A stretch of DNA of 64,000 nt from Albula goreensis (Eukaryota > Chordata > Actinopteri > Albuliformes > Albulidae): positions 16,482,131 through 16,546,130 of the forward strand of contig CM040742.1 of the NCBI GenBank assembly GCA_022829145.1, read 5' to 3'. The notes beneath the pieces are model-generated. The model was not told where the DNA came from and made no database searches. It worked only from the letters and a program-made list of their open reading frames with translations. Positions 1 to 12,065 of the stretch are shown one piece after another. The position numbers and the translations under genes are program-made. Positions within the stretch are counted from its first letter, which is position 1; every line of letters starts with the position of its first letter.

Positions 1-3000
1 GCAAGCCTATATGATGTTATAATGTCCCATTCTCCTCCTCAAACATTCTTAAACTTTGAGCTTGTGGTAACAGTTTCCTCAAGGCATTCATTAGCTGGGC
101 AAAGGTACAGTCCAGCGGTAAAATATACATGCAAATTATGGTGTGGTTTCCATCAAACAACGTCCAAATAGAAACTAATGCAGGACAAACAAGCAGGAGA
201 ACTGAATGAACCCCAGAGGGCCACAGTGTTTAAAGGTGTCTGTGATTTCGTTTGAAGACCAGCTAAATTAGGCCATTGGAAAGAGGTGAATCAAATCCTG
301 AAACAATTACTGTGAAAAGACAACAACACTGACACTGTAACCCTCTAGGACACATGTAGGATAGAATGTCTTTGGCAATACGAGGGACAGGAGGTACAAC
401 TTATGTTTTGACGTACAAAATGATGAAAAATAAAGTGTATTCTCTACAGTAGCGGAAAAGACTCCTCACAATAACCTGTCTCCTTTGTACAACCTGATTT
501 TTTTTACAAAGCTGACAGGTCATTGTGTAGGTTGAGTCCTGCTAATTGACAGAACAAAGCTTTCGCTGTCTTATCAAACTCACAACTTGTTTCTTCTCTA
601 AACATCCTGTAAATTCTGTTTACAATGCCTCATATAGTGTTGTTTTAATATAGCCTACATTGCCGGAAATCGCTCAGCTTGTGGATCTATTGGAAGGCCT
701 GAAGCTACAGGAAGAACTTCTGGTGCTGTCTGCAGTTTGGAAATCTGGACATATAACCCTTCTCCTCTGGTTTATATCCCCTTTTCCTGTCTCACCCTGG
801 GAATTTCAGCCCTCTATACACCATGGGACAATGCAGATACTGGCACAGAAACAAATTCATTTAGGGCTGACATGGAACAGAGTTATCACCTTGCTTTTTA
901 TAGCGCATAAAGAAGACTAAACAAGACTAAAGAGCAAGCTTGGGACCGTTGGGTGGGGGAAGCTTCTAGAGCACATGGGGATGCTCCCGATGGCCTTTAG
1001 TTAAATGCTAATGCGTGCCAGCTTGAAACATTGGTGTTTAGTTTAATAAGTACTCCAGTAAATGGATGAGGCAGAGAGTGATGATGTAGTAGTTCAAGGA
1101 AATAGTTGGAAATATACATTACAGCTATTCAGCTGACACCTTTATCCAATTAAACCTACAGTTGAATAGACTAGCCAGGGGCCAGTCCCTGCTGGGAGCT
1201 ATGTTAGGTTAAGGGCCTTGCTCGAGGGCTCAACAGCTACAGTGATCTTATTGTGGCTAGACTGGGGCTTGATTGGCCAATCTTCCAAAGCCACTAGCCA
1301 ATAGGCTGCTTCCAAGAGTAATGTCTGTAAAATATGCAAGAACATGTATCACAGCATGAGGGAAAATGTTTCTGGAGGAAGTGAGAAAATTCTCCATAAG
1401 CACCAAAATTCTCATAATTTCAAATGTGGATTTTCAGACTTGTATCATAACGCAACAGCACTGTTAAACAGAATTATGTGATCAGTCAGTGGAAAAAATA
1501 TATGTAAATATGTGAAGACAGAAGGGGGGTATGGCCTGTCTAATGCAGGAGAGACTTCTCGGAACAGTTGGGCTGCTGCAGGCCCTCTGCACCAGCTGTG
1601 CGTTCCCCTAACCCTGAGCTCTGGTCAACATCTCCATTCAACATCGGCCATGCAGTTCAGCCGATGTGCTGCAGCTCACAATGAAAAAGGCTCTCCTGAG
1701 ATGTCGCAGGACACTGCAGCAGCAGAACACTGCTCTGAATATTATTACATACTTGACATTGGGAGAAAATGTGAAAAAAATGGGTATGACTTACAATAAC
1801 AGCGCACTTCAAATGCCTACTCCAGTAGCTGTGGAAATCAGGGACAAACTGTTCCTCTTACATCTCATGCCTTGATTTGATGCTACTTCATAACATCTAA
1901 TGTCACAAGTACATGATACATTCTACATCTGAATACTCTAAAATTTCTCTTGCTTTAATGTTACTTGCATGATTGTATTATTCATGCCAAATCTACACTT
2001 CGAGACCTTTACTTAATCCAGAGTGTTTCACATAAATAATCAAAGTCACTGTTCAAAGGGGGGTTCAGACGGCTGAATGCCATTACTGCAGCCATATCCA
2101 TGAATCACAACAACTTGCCATAGGTGTTGAATAAATGAGTCAAAGTGAGAACAAATGCAGGTGCACTGCAGGGTGAACTCACATAACATATTGACGCCAT
2201 GTCTAGAGTACAATTTATAAATGCTTTTTGCGATGTCAATACAGTAATTGTTCAAAATGGTCTTCCACACAGTCCACAGTGTTATTTACATAGAAATACA
2301 GAAAAAACCTCAGAGTTATGCAAATACTGCTCAGCTGAACACGGGGTGATCTGGGAAGAAGCAATCTAAGAGCGTGTGAAGAAGCATCATTTTGATTTCA
2401 GACTGCTGTAAAAAGGCAAGCACTACAAAATGAATTACTGTTACACAACAGCAGAATGCAATTTGAGAAAATAACAAACTGGACAGCAAACATTACTAGT
2501 TAACCTGAAGACTAAAACTTTAGGTAGTACAAATCTGTTGTATGAGAAAAATTTATGGTTACGCATCTAGATTGAAAACAGCTAGACACAATTATAGATA
2601 CATGAAAATGATACCTGCTTGGTAAGTAATTCACAAAATTTGTTATTCATATTTAATATCTTTAATATTAATTTAATTTGTTATTGATATTTAATATCTT
2701 CATTGCTATTATACATGTGCTATCACTGATTCAAATACGTGAGCACTAACTGCGATGAATCACACTTTGCATTAAAAATAAAAGTGCAAATTTATCTTGT
2801 GCAATGTAAAAAAGTCCACTTAAACGTTTGCAATGGCATGGTTTAATAGAACAAACATAATATTGCGTACTTACAATAACGCATTTTAATGTTCTGTTTC
2901 ATGCATTAATTGATACATTTTTTCATTAACTGTGTCAAATACTGCTTTAGTTGAACTTGGTAGTCAAGAGTTGCCTGCTCATTGATGAACTGCATTTCTC

Positions 3001-3896
3001 CACTCAGATGTTAGTTGCCGATGCTATGGCTTTCCCGATGGTGGAAGAACCCTCCCGCGCTAGCTGTGCACAAGCTTAAGGTGTTTACCTATATTGGTTG
3101 AGAGGAGGATTACTGTTGGTTTGATTGTTGGTTAGTTTAAATGTACATTTAGTTAAATGTATACGTTTACAGCTACCGAAAGCGAGTGGCCTAAGCAATA
3201 CAAAACAACAATTGTAAGAGTAAAAATTCCCATTTTTTATTTTTAAACGACTCGACTGAAACGCGATAAAAAATAATACGTTAGATTCTAAACAAATAAA
3301 TAAAATAGTGACATTAAATTGATTTGGAATACTTAGTCCTTCACACCTCTCCTTAATTATAGTGGAGAGGGATTGCTGCATCTAAAATGCTTCACATTAT
3401 GAGATGACCACTGTTGAGGAAAAGTGTTTTGCCAAGAGTAGCGCATATCCATGTATCATTCTCTGACAGGGGAGCCACTTTAATAGGAACATTAACTTAA
3501 ATGACTCTGCACTCATATGATTAGCATTTGTTAATTATGCTTCCTTACTGTTGCTCGGACCTTGTTTGTTGCATAAAATATCACTTTTTCATGTTTTATG
3601 ATGTTTTTTTCCCAAAAAGTAATGTTAAAATATATTGATAAATCAGTCTCCTCCTACAAGTAAAATAATATAAAATATGTACAATACATTTAAATATAGC
3701 AATTTGTGAGAAAATACAATGTCGAACATTCTCTCTCACTGATATTCAACGCTGGCAGGGTGATCTCAGTTTGTCAGGGATCACAACTTAACATACAGCT
3801 ACACCTGCACAAATGTAATGGTTTAAGTGGTACGGTAGGTGCGTACCAGGTGCTTGGACAATGAGAAAAAAAGAAAAGAAAAAGAATACCACCTAC
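1..3896 (-). other. adra1b intron 1 (3' part outside window)
   Basis: This stretch follows the splice donor of the receptor exon on the minus strand, so it is the beginning of the intron that splits alpha-1 receptor genes after TM6. I looked on the minus strand for the expected second exon (TM7 with an NPxxY motif, helix 8 and a Cys/Arg-rich tail) and found no frame that fits. Apart from a reverse-oriented SINE at 1115-1310 the sequence is AT-rich and without recognisable features. The intron is therefore at least 3.9 kb long; long first introns are usual in this gene family. Confidence 0.7.
1115..1310 (-). mobile_element. tRNA-derived SINE, degenerate
   Basis: Read on the minus strand, this begins with a tRNA-like head near 1310 (a CTAGTGG box-A-like stretch and a CAATCAAGCCCC box-B-like stretch). 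It continues with a GTTGAGCCCTCGAGCAAGG body and ends with a GGATAAAGGTGTCAGCTGAAT tail. The 'TTGAGC..AAGGCCCTTAACC' body and the 'GGATAAAGGCGTCAGCTAAATG' type of tail are, as I recall them, hallmarks of a tRNA SINE family common in teleosts. The copy lies inside the receptor intron, in the same orientation as the gene. It is diverged, so presumably old. Confidence 0.6.
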
Positions 3897-3897
3897 C
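3891..3897 (-). other. Splice donor of adra1b exon 1
   Basis: On the minus strand the coding sequence reads ATT G, immediately followed by GTAGGT, a strong donor match. The intron begins at 3896 and interrupts a Gly codon after its first base (phase 1), just after the [11 protein letters not shown] stretch of TM6. Human ADRA1A and ADRA1B are split at the same place. The donor is followed by a long pyrimidine run (T-rich on the minus strand, 3861-3890). Without splicing the frame runs on for a short tail and stops at 3823-3825. Confidence 0.9.
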
Positions 3898-4860
3898 AAT
3901 TGGCAGCGCGAGGAAGAACGGCAACCAACACAGAATAAACATCCCCACCACGACTCCGAGAGTTTTAGCAGCTTTCTTCTCACGGGAAAATTTGAGCAGT
4001 TTGACAGTTAGCGAGCTCCTCGCCTGTTGCCCTCTTGCCTTCCCCGCTCCGCCGCAGTCATCTTGCAGCTGCGAGCCCTTGTAGTGGATCCTAAGCGTGA
4101 GCTCGTTCGAATCCATTCTTTCCCTCATCACTCCAGCCTCCAGGTTCTTTGTGGTCCTTTTGGCGACTATGTACACCCGGCAGTACATAGCAAGAATCAC
4201 TGCAAGCGGTATGTAAAAAGAACCAAGGGAGGAAAAGAGCGCGTAAAAGGGTTCTTCGGTGATAAGGCAAACTGTGTCGTCTGGGGAGGGAGGCTGTTTC
4301 CAGCCGAGGAGAGGTCCAATGGAGATGACCACTGCGAGAATCCACACCCCGAGCATGGCTAACAGTGCCCTTTTCTCCGTCACGATGCTCGGGTATTGCA
4401 GCGGGTAGCGCACCCCAATGTAACGATCTATCGAGATTACGCACAGGCTCATGATGGACGCTGTACAGCACAGAACATCCACAGCTGCCCAGATGTCACA
4501 GAATATCCTTCCGAACACCCAGTAATTCAGGATTTCCAAAGTTGCGGAGACGGGCAGCACGGTGGTGCCGAGCAACAGGTCTGCAATGGCCAAGTTAATA
4601 ATGAAATAGTTCGTGGGGATGCGCAGATGTCTGTTGCATACCACCGAGAGAATGACAAGTATGTTTCCGACGATTGCAAAAACAATAAAAGCACCCAGAA
4701 CCATACCAAGAGGGATCGCTCGAGTAAGGTCCAGGGGAACGAACGCAGTCTCATTGCCAATGGTCACGTTGGAGTCGTTTACTGACAGAGGCACCTCGGT
4801 GTACAGTTCCGCTGAACCGTTTCTCCACAAGTTCGCAGCATCATCAGTGTCCAAACTCAT
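3897..4860 (-). CDS. adra1b: Alpha-1B adrenergic receptor, exon 1 (N-terminus to TM6)
   Basis: Gq-coupled plasma-membrane receptor for adrenaline and noradrenaline, seen here as its first coding exon only. Numbering from the ATG at 4860: N-glycosylation sequons at Asn14, 28, 31 and 36; TM1 about 48-72 with the GN motif (Asn66); TM2 83-108 with LAIAD (Asp94); Cys121 and Cys198 for the extracellular disulfide; TM3 with the amine-binding Asp128 in [12 protein letters not shown] at 145-147; TM4 163-186; TM5 with catechol-contact Ser210 and Ser214 and Pro218; [12 protein letters not shown] at the start of TM6; CWLP at 311-314. Subtype 1B is favoured over 1A and 1D by [49 protein letters not shown] and [12 protein letters not shown], which track human ADRA1B closely. 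Teleosts often keep two copies (ba, bb); I cannot tell which this is. An in-frame ATG at 4887 would add nine residues, but its -3 base is T, whereas 4860 has AAA before it and gives an N-terminus like the mammalian one. TM7 and the tail are missing because exon 2 lies outside the window. Confidence 0.95.
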
Positions 4861-4882
4861 TTTGCCAAATGAGTTCCTCCAT
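4844..4882 (-). other. Candidate upstream/overlapping short ORF
   Basis: An ATG at 4882-4880 lies between the two in-frame receptor ATGs but in a different frame. It has G at -3 and G at +4, a stronger initiation context than the ATG at 4887 (T at -3). Its frame runs 12 codons and stops with TGA at 4846-4844, so it overlaps and passes the ATG at 4860. If used, it would reduce initiation at 4860. Nothing in the sequence shows that it is translated. Confidence 0.4.
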
Positions 4883-5560
4883 AGCATACAATGTATATTT
4901 TAGAGTAAAGAAAAAAACCCAAACCACTATGAAGTCAGCTTTGCGTATATCCGTTCTTAAAATAGACAGTATTAATCAGTTGTGGCTGTCACCACTGAAA
5001 TGCACAGAACGCCGTAGTCCAACAACTTTTTTTATATAAACAAAACCGTAAGCCTTGTTTTTCTGTCCGTTTTATCGTTAAAGTGTAAAGTATAAAAAGT
5101 TTTCCTATTTTTAATTCGTAGCTGTTTATAAGTGCAGCAACCAAACTGTCTGCCTGTTTCTCAGCGCCTCCCTCGTCTCAAAACTCTACTCCGTTGTGCT
5201 TTCTGCCGAAGTGACCCAATCAGCCAAATTACGGCGATAGTGAACCCCCTCCTGTAGTTCATACAACGCCAATGCGCTTTTGAGCTCCCTCTCTTCCCCA
5301 ATCGCCGACTCTCAAGACGGACCTATGAATGAAGTGTCGGGAGCGCGCAGTCACTGCACAAGACGTCGCAGCATATACCATACATATCACATTTTGCCAT
5401 CCCAGTGTTCTATCATTAAATGTCTAACCCTTTTACACGCGTTTAGCTTTTCTACCCTTAGCCATCAATTCGACTAAAGATACCGGTTCAGTACAGAGAA
5501 AGCAAAGAAGAGCAATTACGCGTAGCCTATTGGTGCAGGAGCGAGCGCGCACGGCGAACA
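4861..5560 (-). promoter_or_regulatory. Putative adra1b promoter and 5' leader
   Basis: The region upstream of the receptor start is richer in CpG than the rest of the window, up to a GCGAGCGCGCACGGCG run near 5540. On the minus strand a TATATAAA box lies at 5038-5031, which would place transcription start near 5005-5010 and give a leader of about 150 nt. A second TTATAAA lies near 5125-5131. An inverted CCAATCAG (5216-5223 on the plus strand) is a good NF-Y site about 180 bp further upstream. Mammalian ADRA1B promoters are described as GC-rich with several starts, so the TATA assignment is only a sequence-based guess. Confidence 0.45.
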
Positions 5561-6590
5561 CATAATCTAAGCATGAATTCTCTTCTCATCTTGCTTTTAT
5601 ACGTTAAGGCAAGATAACCTCCCGGTCTGACTTGTTGCGGTGTTTGGTACCGAGACCATGCTGCGCGAATACAAGGTGGGAAAATAAACAATTGTCAATT
5701 GATGTGAATTAGCTCTCGTTTTAGCATTCCACATGGATTTCTCTCTTTGGTCCCAAGGCATATTGACACACTCACAGAACATTCTGCATCGTATACTTCT
5801 CAGCAGGAAAGGTAGGCTTTTAGTCCATCATAACTTGACATTTAGAAGATGTAACTACTACAGGTTTTATACGCTGTGCTTTGCCATTATCCTCTTAAGA
5901 CCCACTGTTTATTTTCGTCGAATTGCGCGCTGAAAAGTAATTTACAGTTTCAATCATCAACATCGATGGTAAAATTTTCTCAGTTAGACACTCAAAAGTG
6001 AATCGTTCAAAAGGAAAGGTCACACAGTCGCGATTTAAATATCTCCACTGTCTCTCCGGGGCGCACAGTTCGCATTTTAAATGGAGAAGTACTGCTTAGC
6101 AGAGTGTCTAAATATTTCAACAGATCATTCAGCGTAGACTTCATCCATTAGCTAATGCCAGTGAAATACAAAACCAAGCAGTGTTTTTATAACGCAAAGA
6201 AAGCATTTGGCTGCCTATAACAAAATATTTATTCTACTCACATTTCATACATTTTCACAGATTAAGTAAGGATTAGCTGACCATATTTATTGCTGCAACA
6301 GACCTTTTACACCCTTGGATGCAGAGGTTGCCATTCTACCCAACTCTCAGGTGGTTCCCCATTTCCCTTCCAACTGTGTCTGAACTGCACCTTAAGTTCT
6401 TGTTTTGTATATAACTTTAACTTGCTCTGTCACTTTGAATTGAAAAAAAAAAAACATTAGGATTTTATGTCATTTTTTTACTATTTTGGCTGCAGGCAGT
6501 GTGAGTATTCTCTGCATTTTGCACAGATGCAGGCAGGAGCCCTTCATTTGTTCGTATAAACTCAATAATTTCAATAAAGATCCTGAACCA
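5561..6590. other. Intergenic, no feature recognised
   Basis: AT-rich sequence upstream of the receptor promoter. The open frames are short, overlap one another and match nothing I know. Distal regulatory elements cannot be excluded by eye. Confidence 0.5.
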
Positions 6591-6595
6591 ATAAT

Positions 6596-6690
6596 GTAGT
6601 GTGGTGGCGCTGTAGGCACAGCTATTGGCTGTGTAATCCAAGGTCGAAACCTGGCGCTGTTTGTGTGAATTTGGCTTGTTCTACCCCCTG
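6596..6690 (+). mobile_element. tRNA-like head of a possible SINE remnant
   Basis: The sequence contains a GTGGTGGCGCTGTAGG stretch followed about 40 bases later by GGTCGAAACC, resembling box A and box B of a tRNA-type polymerase III promoter with one base missing from box B. I see no matching SINE body or tail downstream, so this is either a truncated SINE or a coincidence. Confidence 0.25.
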
Positions 6691-6699
6691 CCTGCCTCT

Positions 6700-9170
6700 C
6701 ACGGCCCAGAGGCAGGCTGTATGTGGTCGTTTGCATCTCTAAATGTTCAACAGTGTGGGGCCATTTGATGAACTGGTGGACATTTCAGGTCGAGGTTCTC
6801 ACTTGCACCCTGTGCCTGCCAGCTTTGGCCCTTTCTCACTGTGGCCTGCTTTTACAGGGCTTAACTCAGGGGCCACAAATGGCCCCAACAGACATTCTTT
6901 AGGACCTGAGAGGTAAATGAGAAAATTGAAAAAAGCAACAAATATCATCAAAAGCTGAATTATAATGAATCCCTTGTATTTTTCTTTTACTTTGCAGCAA
7001 TAATTTTGTGAAAAATCTGAATTAGTAATTTAAGTAATAAGTAAAATAGATACTATTTTTATTTCAAACCAACACCCACTACTGTTATGGAACATCTCAT
7101 TGTAGGGATCATGTATGAATGAGAGCTGGATGCAGTATTGCAGAAAAAGACATCTGTTTATTTCCCTCCCAAAGACATGGTAAGATTTTGGCAAATGTTC
7201 TCTTTGATAGTGAGAACAAAGTCATAAAAGTAATGGATTGCTAATGCAAAATTTTAGGAAAGTCTGACCAAAGATGCGAGTGAGGCAAGCTCTGGACCGC
7301 GTCTGTGATTTGAGTACGTTAAGCAACGCAATAATTTTTCTGGAAGATGTGTCGTATAGTAATAAAAGTGGAATAAGCTTGGCACACAGCCACAGGAGCT
7401 CTTTATCATTGGATGACCATTTTTTCATTAGATAGGGACAAGTGACTATGGAGGATGCAAACCTTAAGTGCTGAAATGGGTCTCGCCTTTCCATGTGTAA
7501 CTAATAAAAAAAAAAAAAGACTTGCAGTGCACTTTAGCTTTTTAAAAATGTATTTATATACATAAAAAAACTGCAAAGTGGAAACATATAAGAACAGGGC
7601 AGGGTAGGTAAGAAACCTGAGACGGCTTACAGAGTTACCTCCCTGTCTAATGTATGATATATATTGCAAAAATGATAAACATTCCATAGAACCTAATGTT
7701 TTACAGGTAGCAAACATAATTAAACAGTGGCTATTGGTAGTTAAGAGTTCAATTCAAGTGATACTTGAATAGTGTTAGATATGGTGAGTGATTTATCTAT
7801 GCTTGGCAAAAGTTGCAAGTGAGTAAACCTGAACTCTGCTTATTCGTGAATATGAGGGTGCTGCAAAAGCATGTGTTTGCCTTTCGTATAAATCAGACTT
7901 AAGACTGTAATTGCACTCCATTATTTGATCAGGAGGCGTTTTATAATTTGGGGGGTGGAGGCTGGGGTTAGGGGTGAAGGATACTGAAGGTGGATGCTTG
8001 ATGGCTTGTTGAGGCAAAATACAGAAGTCGTTGCTGACCACGAGTGAAAAAAGCAAGCCGCAACAGCATGTAATGTGAGAGATGTGGCAATGTACATAAC
8101 GCCCTTCTCCCCCCTCTCCACCCCACTCTCCACTGCCTCCCAATGTAGCCCCTAAAAGCCACCCAACATAAAACACCACAGAACACTGAAAGTGAATTAA
8201 AGTAATTATCTTTTTTCTTCCTTTCTGGCTGATGAATTGTAAAGTGACAGGATGCTAACAGAGAGGCTAGGAGCCAGTGAAACACAGAGTGGGGTGGCAA
8301 ACCCTGGTGTTCCAACTCAAAATGCTTGCCACTCTAAAGGTGTACGGTTATAATACCTACCATCTGCACAACTTTACAAATGCCAAGCATAGTGACAGGT
8401 TCTCACAGCACAAAGTCATTTCAAATTTTTTTTCATAATCCTCAGGCTGGATGAGACAGGCTGGACAAAACTCAACAAACAGTAACAAAAGGGATGACAA
8501 TGTCCCAATCCATTAAAAAACAGAGAAGGGTAACGTTCTGATGATCCAAGCTGTGGATGAAGCGCCAAAATGAGTGTCCTGGGATAGCACACACTGTCCA
8601 GGAAGATCTTAATTACTTCCCAAGACGTGAAATGCCTCAGATGTTGATAAATTACGATCATGAGGGATTATTCTGTGCAAAATAGCACTAAATAATGCAC
8701 TCCTGCCCAACCGCTCAACAATGCAAGCAAAAGCACATCAGAACTTCAGTCTATCACTAAATTTGGAGCAGAAGCAAATCACTTAAAACTGATACACACT
8801 GTAGCATTTTGTATTTTTTTTTATCTTAAATGAAGATGAAGGTTTAAATGCATTGGTATTGCCGAGACAAGGCTGCAGGCAGTATAGACTATGGAAGCTT
8901 AACTGACTTCTGAAGGTGACTTTGAAGGAGTGGCCGGGGAGTCATGATTGTAGATTGTTTGAACTGTGGACTAACTGAAGGTGTTGTGGTGTCCAGCACA
9001 AGTCAACAGAGTGATGCAACTGATTTCCACCATAATCCTGTCCCCCCCACCCTTCTGCAGAACAATGCAGGACTGCAAGACTTTGTGTTTTGTTCAGATG
9101 GAGTTTTAGAACAGGTTTTATATGTAGTTTTGCAACGAGTATATGCAAGCATTTGGATAGATACCATTAT
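6700..9170. other. Intergenic, no gene recognised
   Basis: Low-GC sequence with an A-run near 7505-7518 and scattered short open frames on both strands. None shows a domain, a splice-flanked coding block or a familiar motif, and I see no convincing transposon here. Confidence 0.5.
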
Positions 9171-9189
9171 AAACTTGGGATGTGCATTA

Positions 9190-9232
9190 TGACCTTTGGA
9201 GTTATGGTATACCCACCTCCTCAGTTACACCT
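9190..9232 (+). repeat. Solitary degenerate copy of the 76-bp repeat
   Basis: The stretch from CTTTGGAGTTATGGTATACC to CCACCTCCTCAG differs at only about three positions from the corresponding part of the 76-bp unit arrayed at 42.6-43.4 kb. The similarity fades to both sides. It shows that the unit also exists as a single dispersed copy. Confidence 0.5.
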
Positions 9233-11200
9233 ACACCACTGCCCTTACCTTTTCTTTGGATTCATTTTTAAAACAGCCATTCTCACATGCTGCTTCCAGT
9301 TCCAGCTAACTGAGGGAATGAATAAATGTTAAGGTTATGACCACATACAAAGCAAATCTTATTTGTTATTGCATGTGTGGTCTTCACCTAAGCTGTGCTT
9401 GTCTGGTAGTGTCACATGTGTATTGTTTGAATGTAATCTTGCTACTATCATGTGTGTGAGCTAAAATAAAACAATACACTACACCTTTATAACGCTTGTT
9501 TAATTAATTTCATGACCACAAAACCGGAAAATCTAAAAATGTACTTTATTTGTTTGGGTACCTGGCAGTATCGGTTTTTTGCAGCAGTGTTTTTATGTAT
9601 ATTTAGATGGAGAAGGTATACTGGTCCATGTGTCAAACTAGTTTAGTGTGACTGTGTATCCATGAGCTATGGAGAGGTGCTGAGTTATTTGTGAGTAAAT
9701 TCATGCTGGCTTGCTTTGCATACATAACAGGCTGAGCACAACTTGCAAGATTTAGCCAAGATTCTCTGCAGCTTTCCAGGAAAACAGGCATAGTTTGCAA
9801 GCACACAGTGTTACAGCTTCAAGTGATTTCACTTTCCCCAACCCCCCCTACCTCCTCCTTCCCAATTCTGTTCCCAGTTTATTCAATGCACACAGAGATC
9901 TGCATCTTGCTACAAGAGAAACAGACAGGGTAACATTATAGACAGGGTAACATACCCATCTCCACAGACATCCTCTCTTGCTTCCTTACTTCTGGCCCCC
10001 TGACTGGCACTATGGTGTTATGTCAAGAGAGTAAACTGAACTCAGCCAAAGCCATGAGGAAGCATCTTACTTATGTACTTCTTTTCAGAAGCAAATACAG
10101 CTTATACAATGTATTGAGATGGAATACCACTCTGTGCATTTTTGTTTCTCCCATGTTCTTGTCTCATTCAAATCCAAGGTGAAATATTTTTTAAGTAGCT
10201 TTCCAATCCTTATTATTTCTTCAGTCTCCATGTCAGAATGCACAACTGCATCTGTGAGCTGATGTTTGTGTCCACCAGAAGGGGAGGGAACTCGGGCTTT
10301 ACCGTGTTTGAAGCTAACGGTAACACAGTACATGAGAGAGACGTGAGTAAGACACTCACGGTACGTCTGTGCTGTTTGGAAAGAGCACACACCAGCAGTG
10401 GTTGGCACTTATCAGTGCCTTCAACTTGGCTAATGCGTTCCTGGCATGGGCGTCATACACCTGCCATTTTAAAACATTGAGCCAACTGAAACAAAATGGT
10501 TATGCAATTCATTATATGCTTTTGCTCAATTCGGAGGGGACTCCGCAGAGGATGACTGAAAGCTGGCACTTTTGTGTGTGGCAGACTGGCAAAAATTGAG
10601 CAGCTGGGAAGTTCAGGCCGTTTTGTAAGAGACATTAGATCAAAAACAAAGTAAAAAAGTGAAGAACACTGTCTTTTCATCAAAAACGGCTAAGCAGAGT
10701 AAGACAATGACCCCCCTGGGTGTTCTCATTGCTGGTATATATGAGTTTTTCTGAAATGTTAATGGACTCATGCTGACTAATTGCTGAGTTTAGGGTCATT
10801 ACAGCAGTTTTTCTTTACCTCTTAATCAGAACATTGGATGCATTCCTCCTCTAAATTCTGAAATAAAAAATATTTTTTTTTTGATTGATTGATACCCAAA
10901 GGCAGCTCTAAAAATAGAGCTGGGAAAGTCGTGAACGTTACGACTTCTAAAAGGCCCATATAATGGAATCTGGATAAAAGGAATCGTTACTCATGCTTCT
11001 GAGTCAGATCCAGGAGTGGAGAGCCATAACCTGCAGTGCAGTGGAGGGTGGGGGGGTTTGAAGCTGCAGGCCCATCATTTAGACAAGCAGTCGATTCAGC
11101 AGATGGGGGAAAAGTAAGGACGTTTAAAGCATACAGGCCATGTGTGCGCTCATCATCGCCCTTCACACTCTGGGGAACTGGAACGATCCGCATTGGGGTT
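9233..11200. other. Intergenic, no gene recognised
   Basis: Unique-looking sequence with small local duplications such as AGACAGGGTAACAT twice near 9925-9955. The open frames are short and non-homologous by eye. No RNA gene or transposon recognised. Confidence 0.45.
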
Positions 11201-11202
11201 CT

Positions 11203-11232
11203 TCCCCCTCCCTCCCTCCCTCCCTCCCTCCT
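11203..11232. repeat. (CCCT)n microsatellite
   Basis: About seven near-perfect CCCT units on the plus strand, ending just before CTGACCCCCG. Confidence 0.85.
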
Positions 11233-11722
11233 GACCCCCGCAGCAGGATGAGCAAACGAGCTTGGCTCACGCTCTCAGCACAGCTCAGCAGAAAAAAGCT
11301 TGCTCACCCTTACTAATAAGGCTTCCAGCGCCAACAGCTGATTTGTGTAGGGGTTAAGATAAAGAGAAAACGCATTAAAAAGTCAAGTGAATTAAAGGAT
11401 GTCGCTTCATGAACAGTTTTGCAAAAGGGATGTAATTGAGAGAAGTTAAAAAGAACAACAAGCTGCAGCTTTCTCCAACCACAAATCCTGATTTAAAACA
11501 CACTGGGGGTAGGCAGGGAGACATCTGTGTGTTGTTGGTTGGCAGACAGCAGATGTTTGGTTCCGAAGAGGTGGAGTTATTGCTAGTTGTGTGGTTAGGC
11601 TTGAGAGACTGGTGTCATAAGAGCTACTCTTTGTACATCTTCCTCAGCTATAATTGAGAGATATGGTAGGTTTCTGTCCTCTGAGGGGTGCTTTATATCA
11701 GTGGTGTAGAATTGTCAGAAAG

Positions 11723-11941
11723 CATACTGTATCTCTAGAGCCCATATGTATTAATGGTAATAAGGCTAATAGGTGAATATACTGTCTGAGGAGGTTTGTA
11801 TACTGTAACTCCAAAGCCCATATGTATTAATGGTAATAAGTCTAATAGGTGAGTGTACTGTCTGAAGAGGTGGGCATACTGTAACTCCAAAGCCCATGTG
11901 TACTAATGGTAATAAGGCTAATAGGTGAGTATACTGTTGAA
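11723..11941 (-). repeat. 76-bp minisatellite, three units, inverted orientation
   Basis: Three consecutive units begin at 11723, 11799 and 11875, exactly 76 bp apart. Each contains CCCATATGTATTAATGGTAA or a close variant, then AAGGCTAATAGGTGA, then TACTGTCTGA. This is the reverse complement of the unit that forms the larger array at 42597-43430. The units differ from each other at several positions. Confidence 0.85.
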
Positions 11942-11984
11942 GGGGTACCCAACTAAAATTCTGGGCATATACACACACCTAGGC

Positions 11985-12062
11985 TTGATTCCATTATTAC
12001 TTTATACCCACCTCTACAGAGAGTACTCTTACCTCCTCAGTCACTTCTTCACCATTAAATAT
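11985..12062 (+). repeat. Degenerate plus-strand relative of the 76-bp repeat
   Basis: TACCCACCTCTACAGAGAGT, CTCTTACCTCCTCAG and CACCATTAAATATTC occur in an order resembling the 76-bp unit, in the opposite orientation to the three units just to the left. The match is patchy, so the assignment is tentative. Confidence 0.3.
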
Positions 12063-12065
12063 TCT

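Noticed and set aside
3823..3896. The open frame continuing past the receptor exon
   Set aside because: It is intron sequence read through after a consensus donor; family gene structure places the splice here.
1..3896. adra1b exon 2
   Set aside because: No minus-strand frame contains the expected TM7 NPxxY and helix-8 sequence.
3839..4785. Several 77-129 codon frames overlapping the receptor on both strands
   Set aside because: They are shadows of the real receptor frame with no recognisable motifs.
11766..11978. 70-codon minus-strand frame similar to those at 42.6-43.4 kb
   Set aside because: The similarity is that of the shared repeat, not of a protein family.
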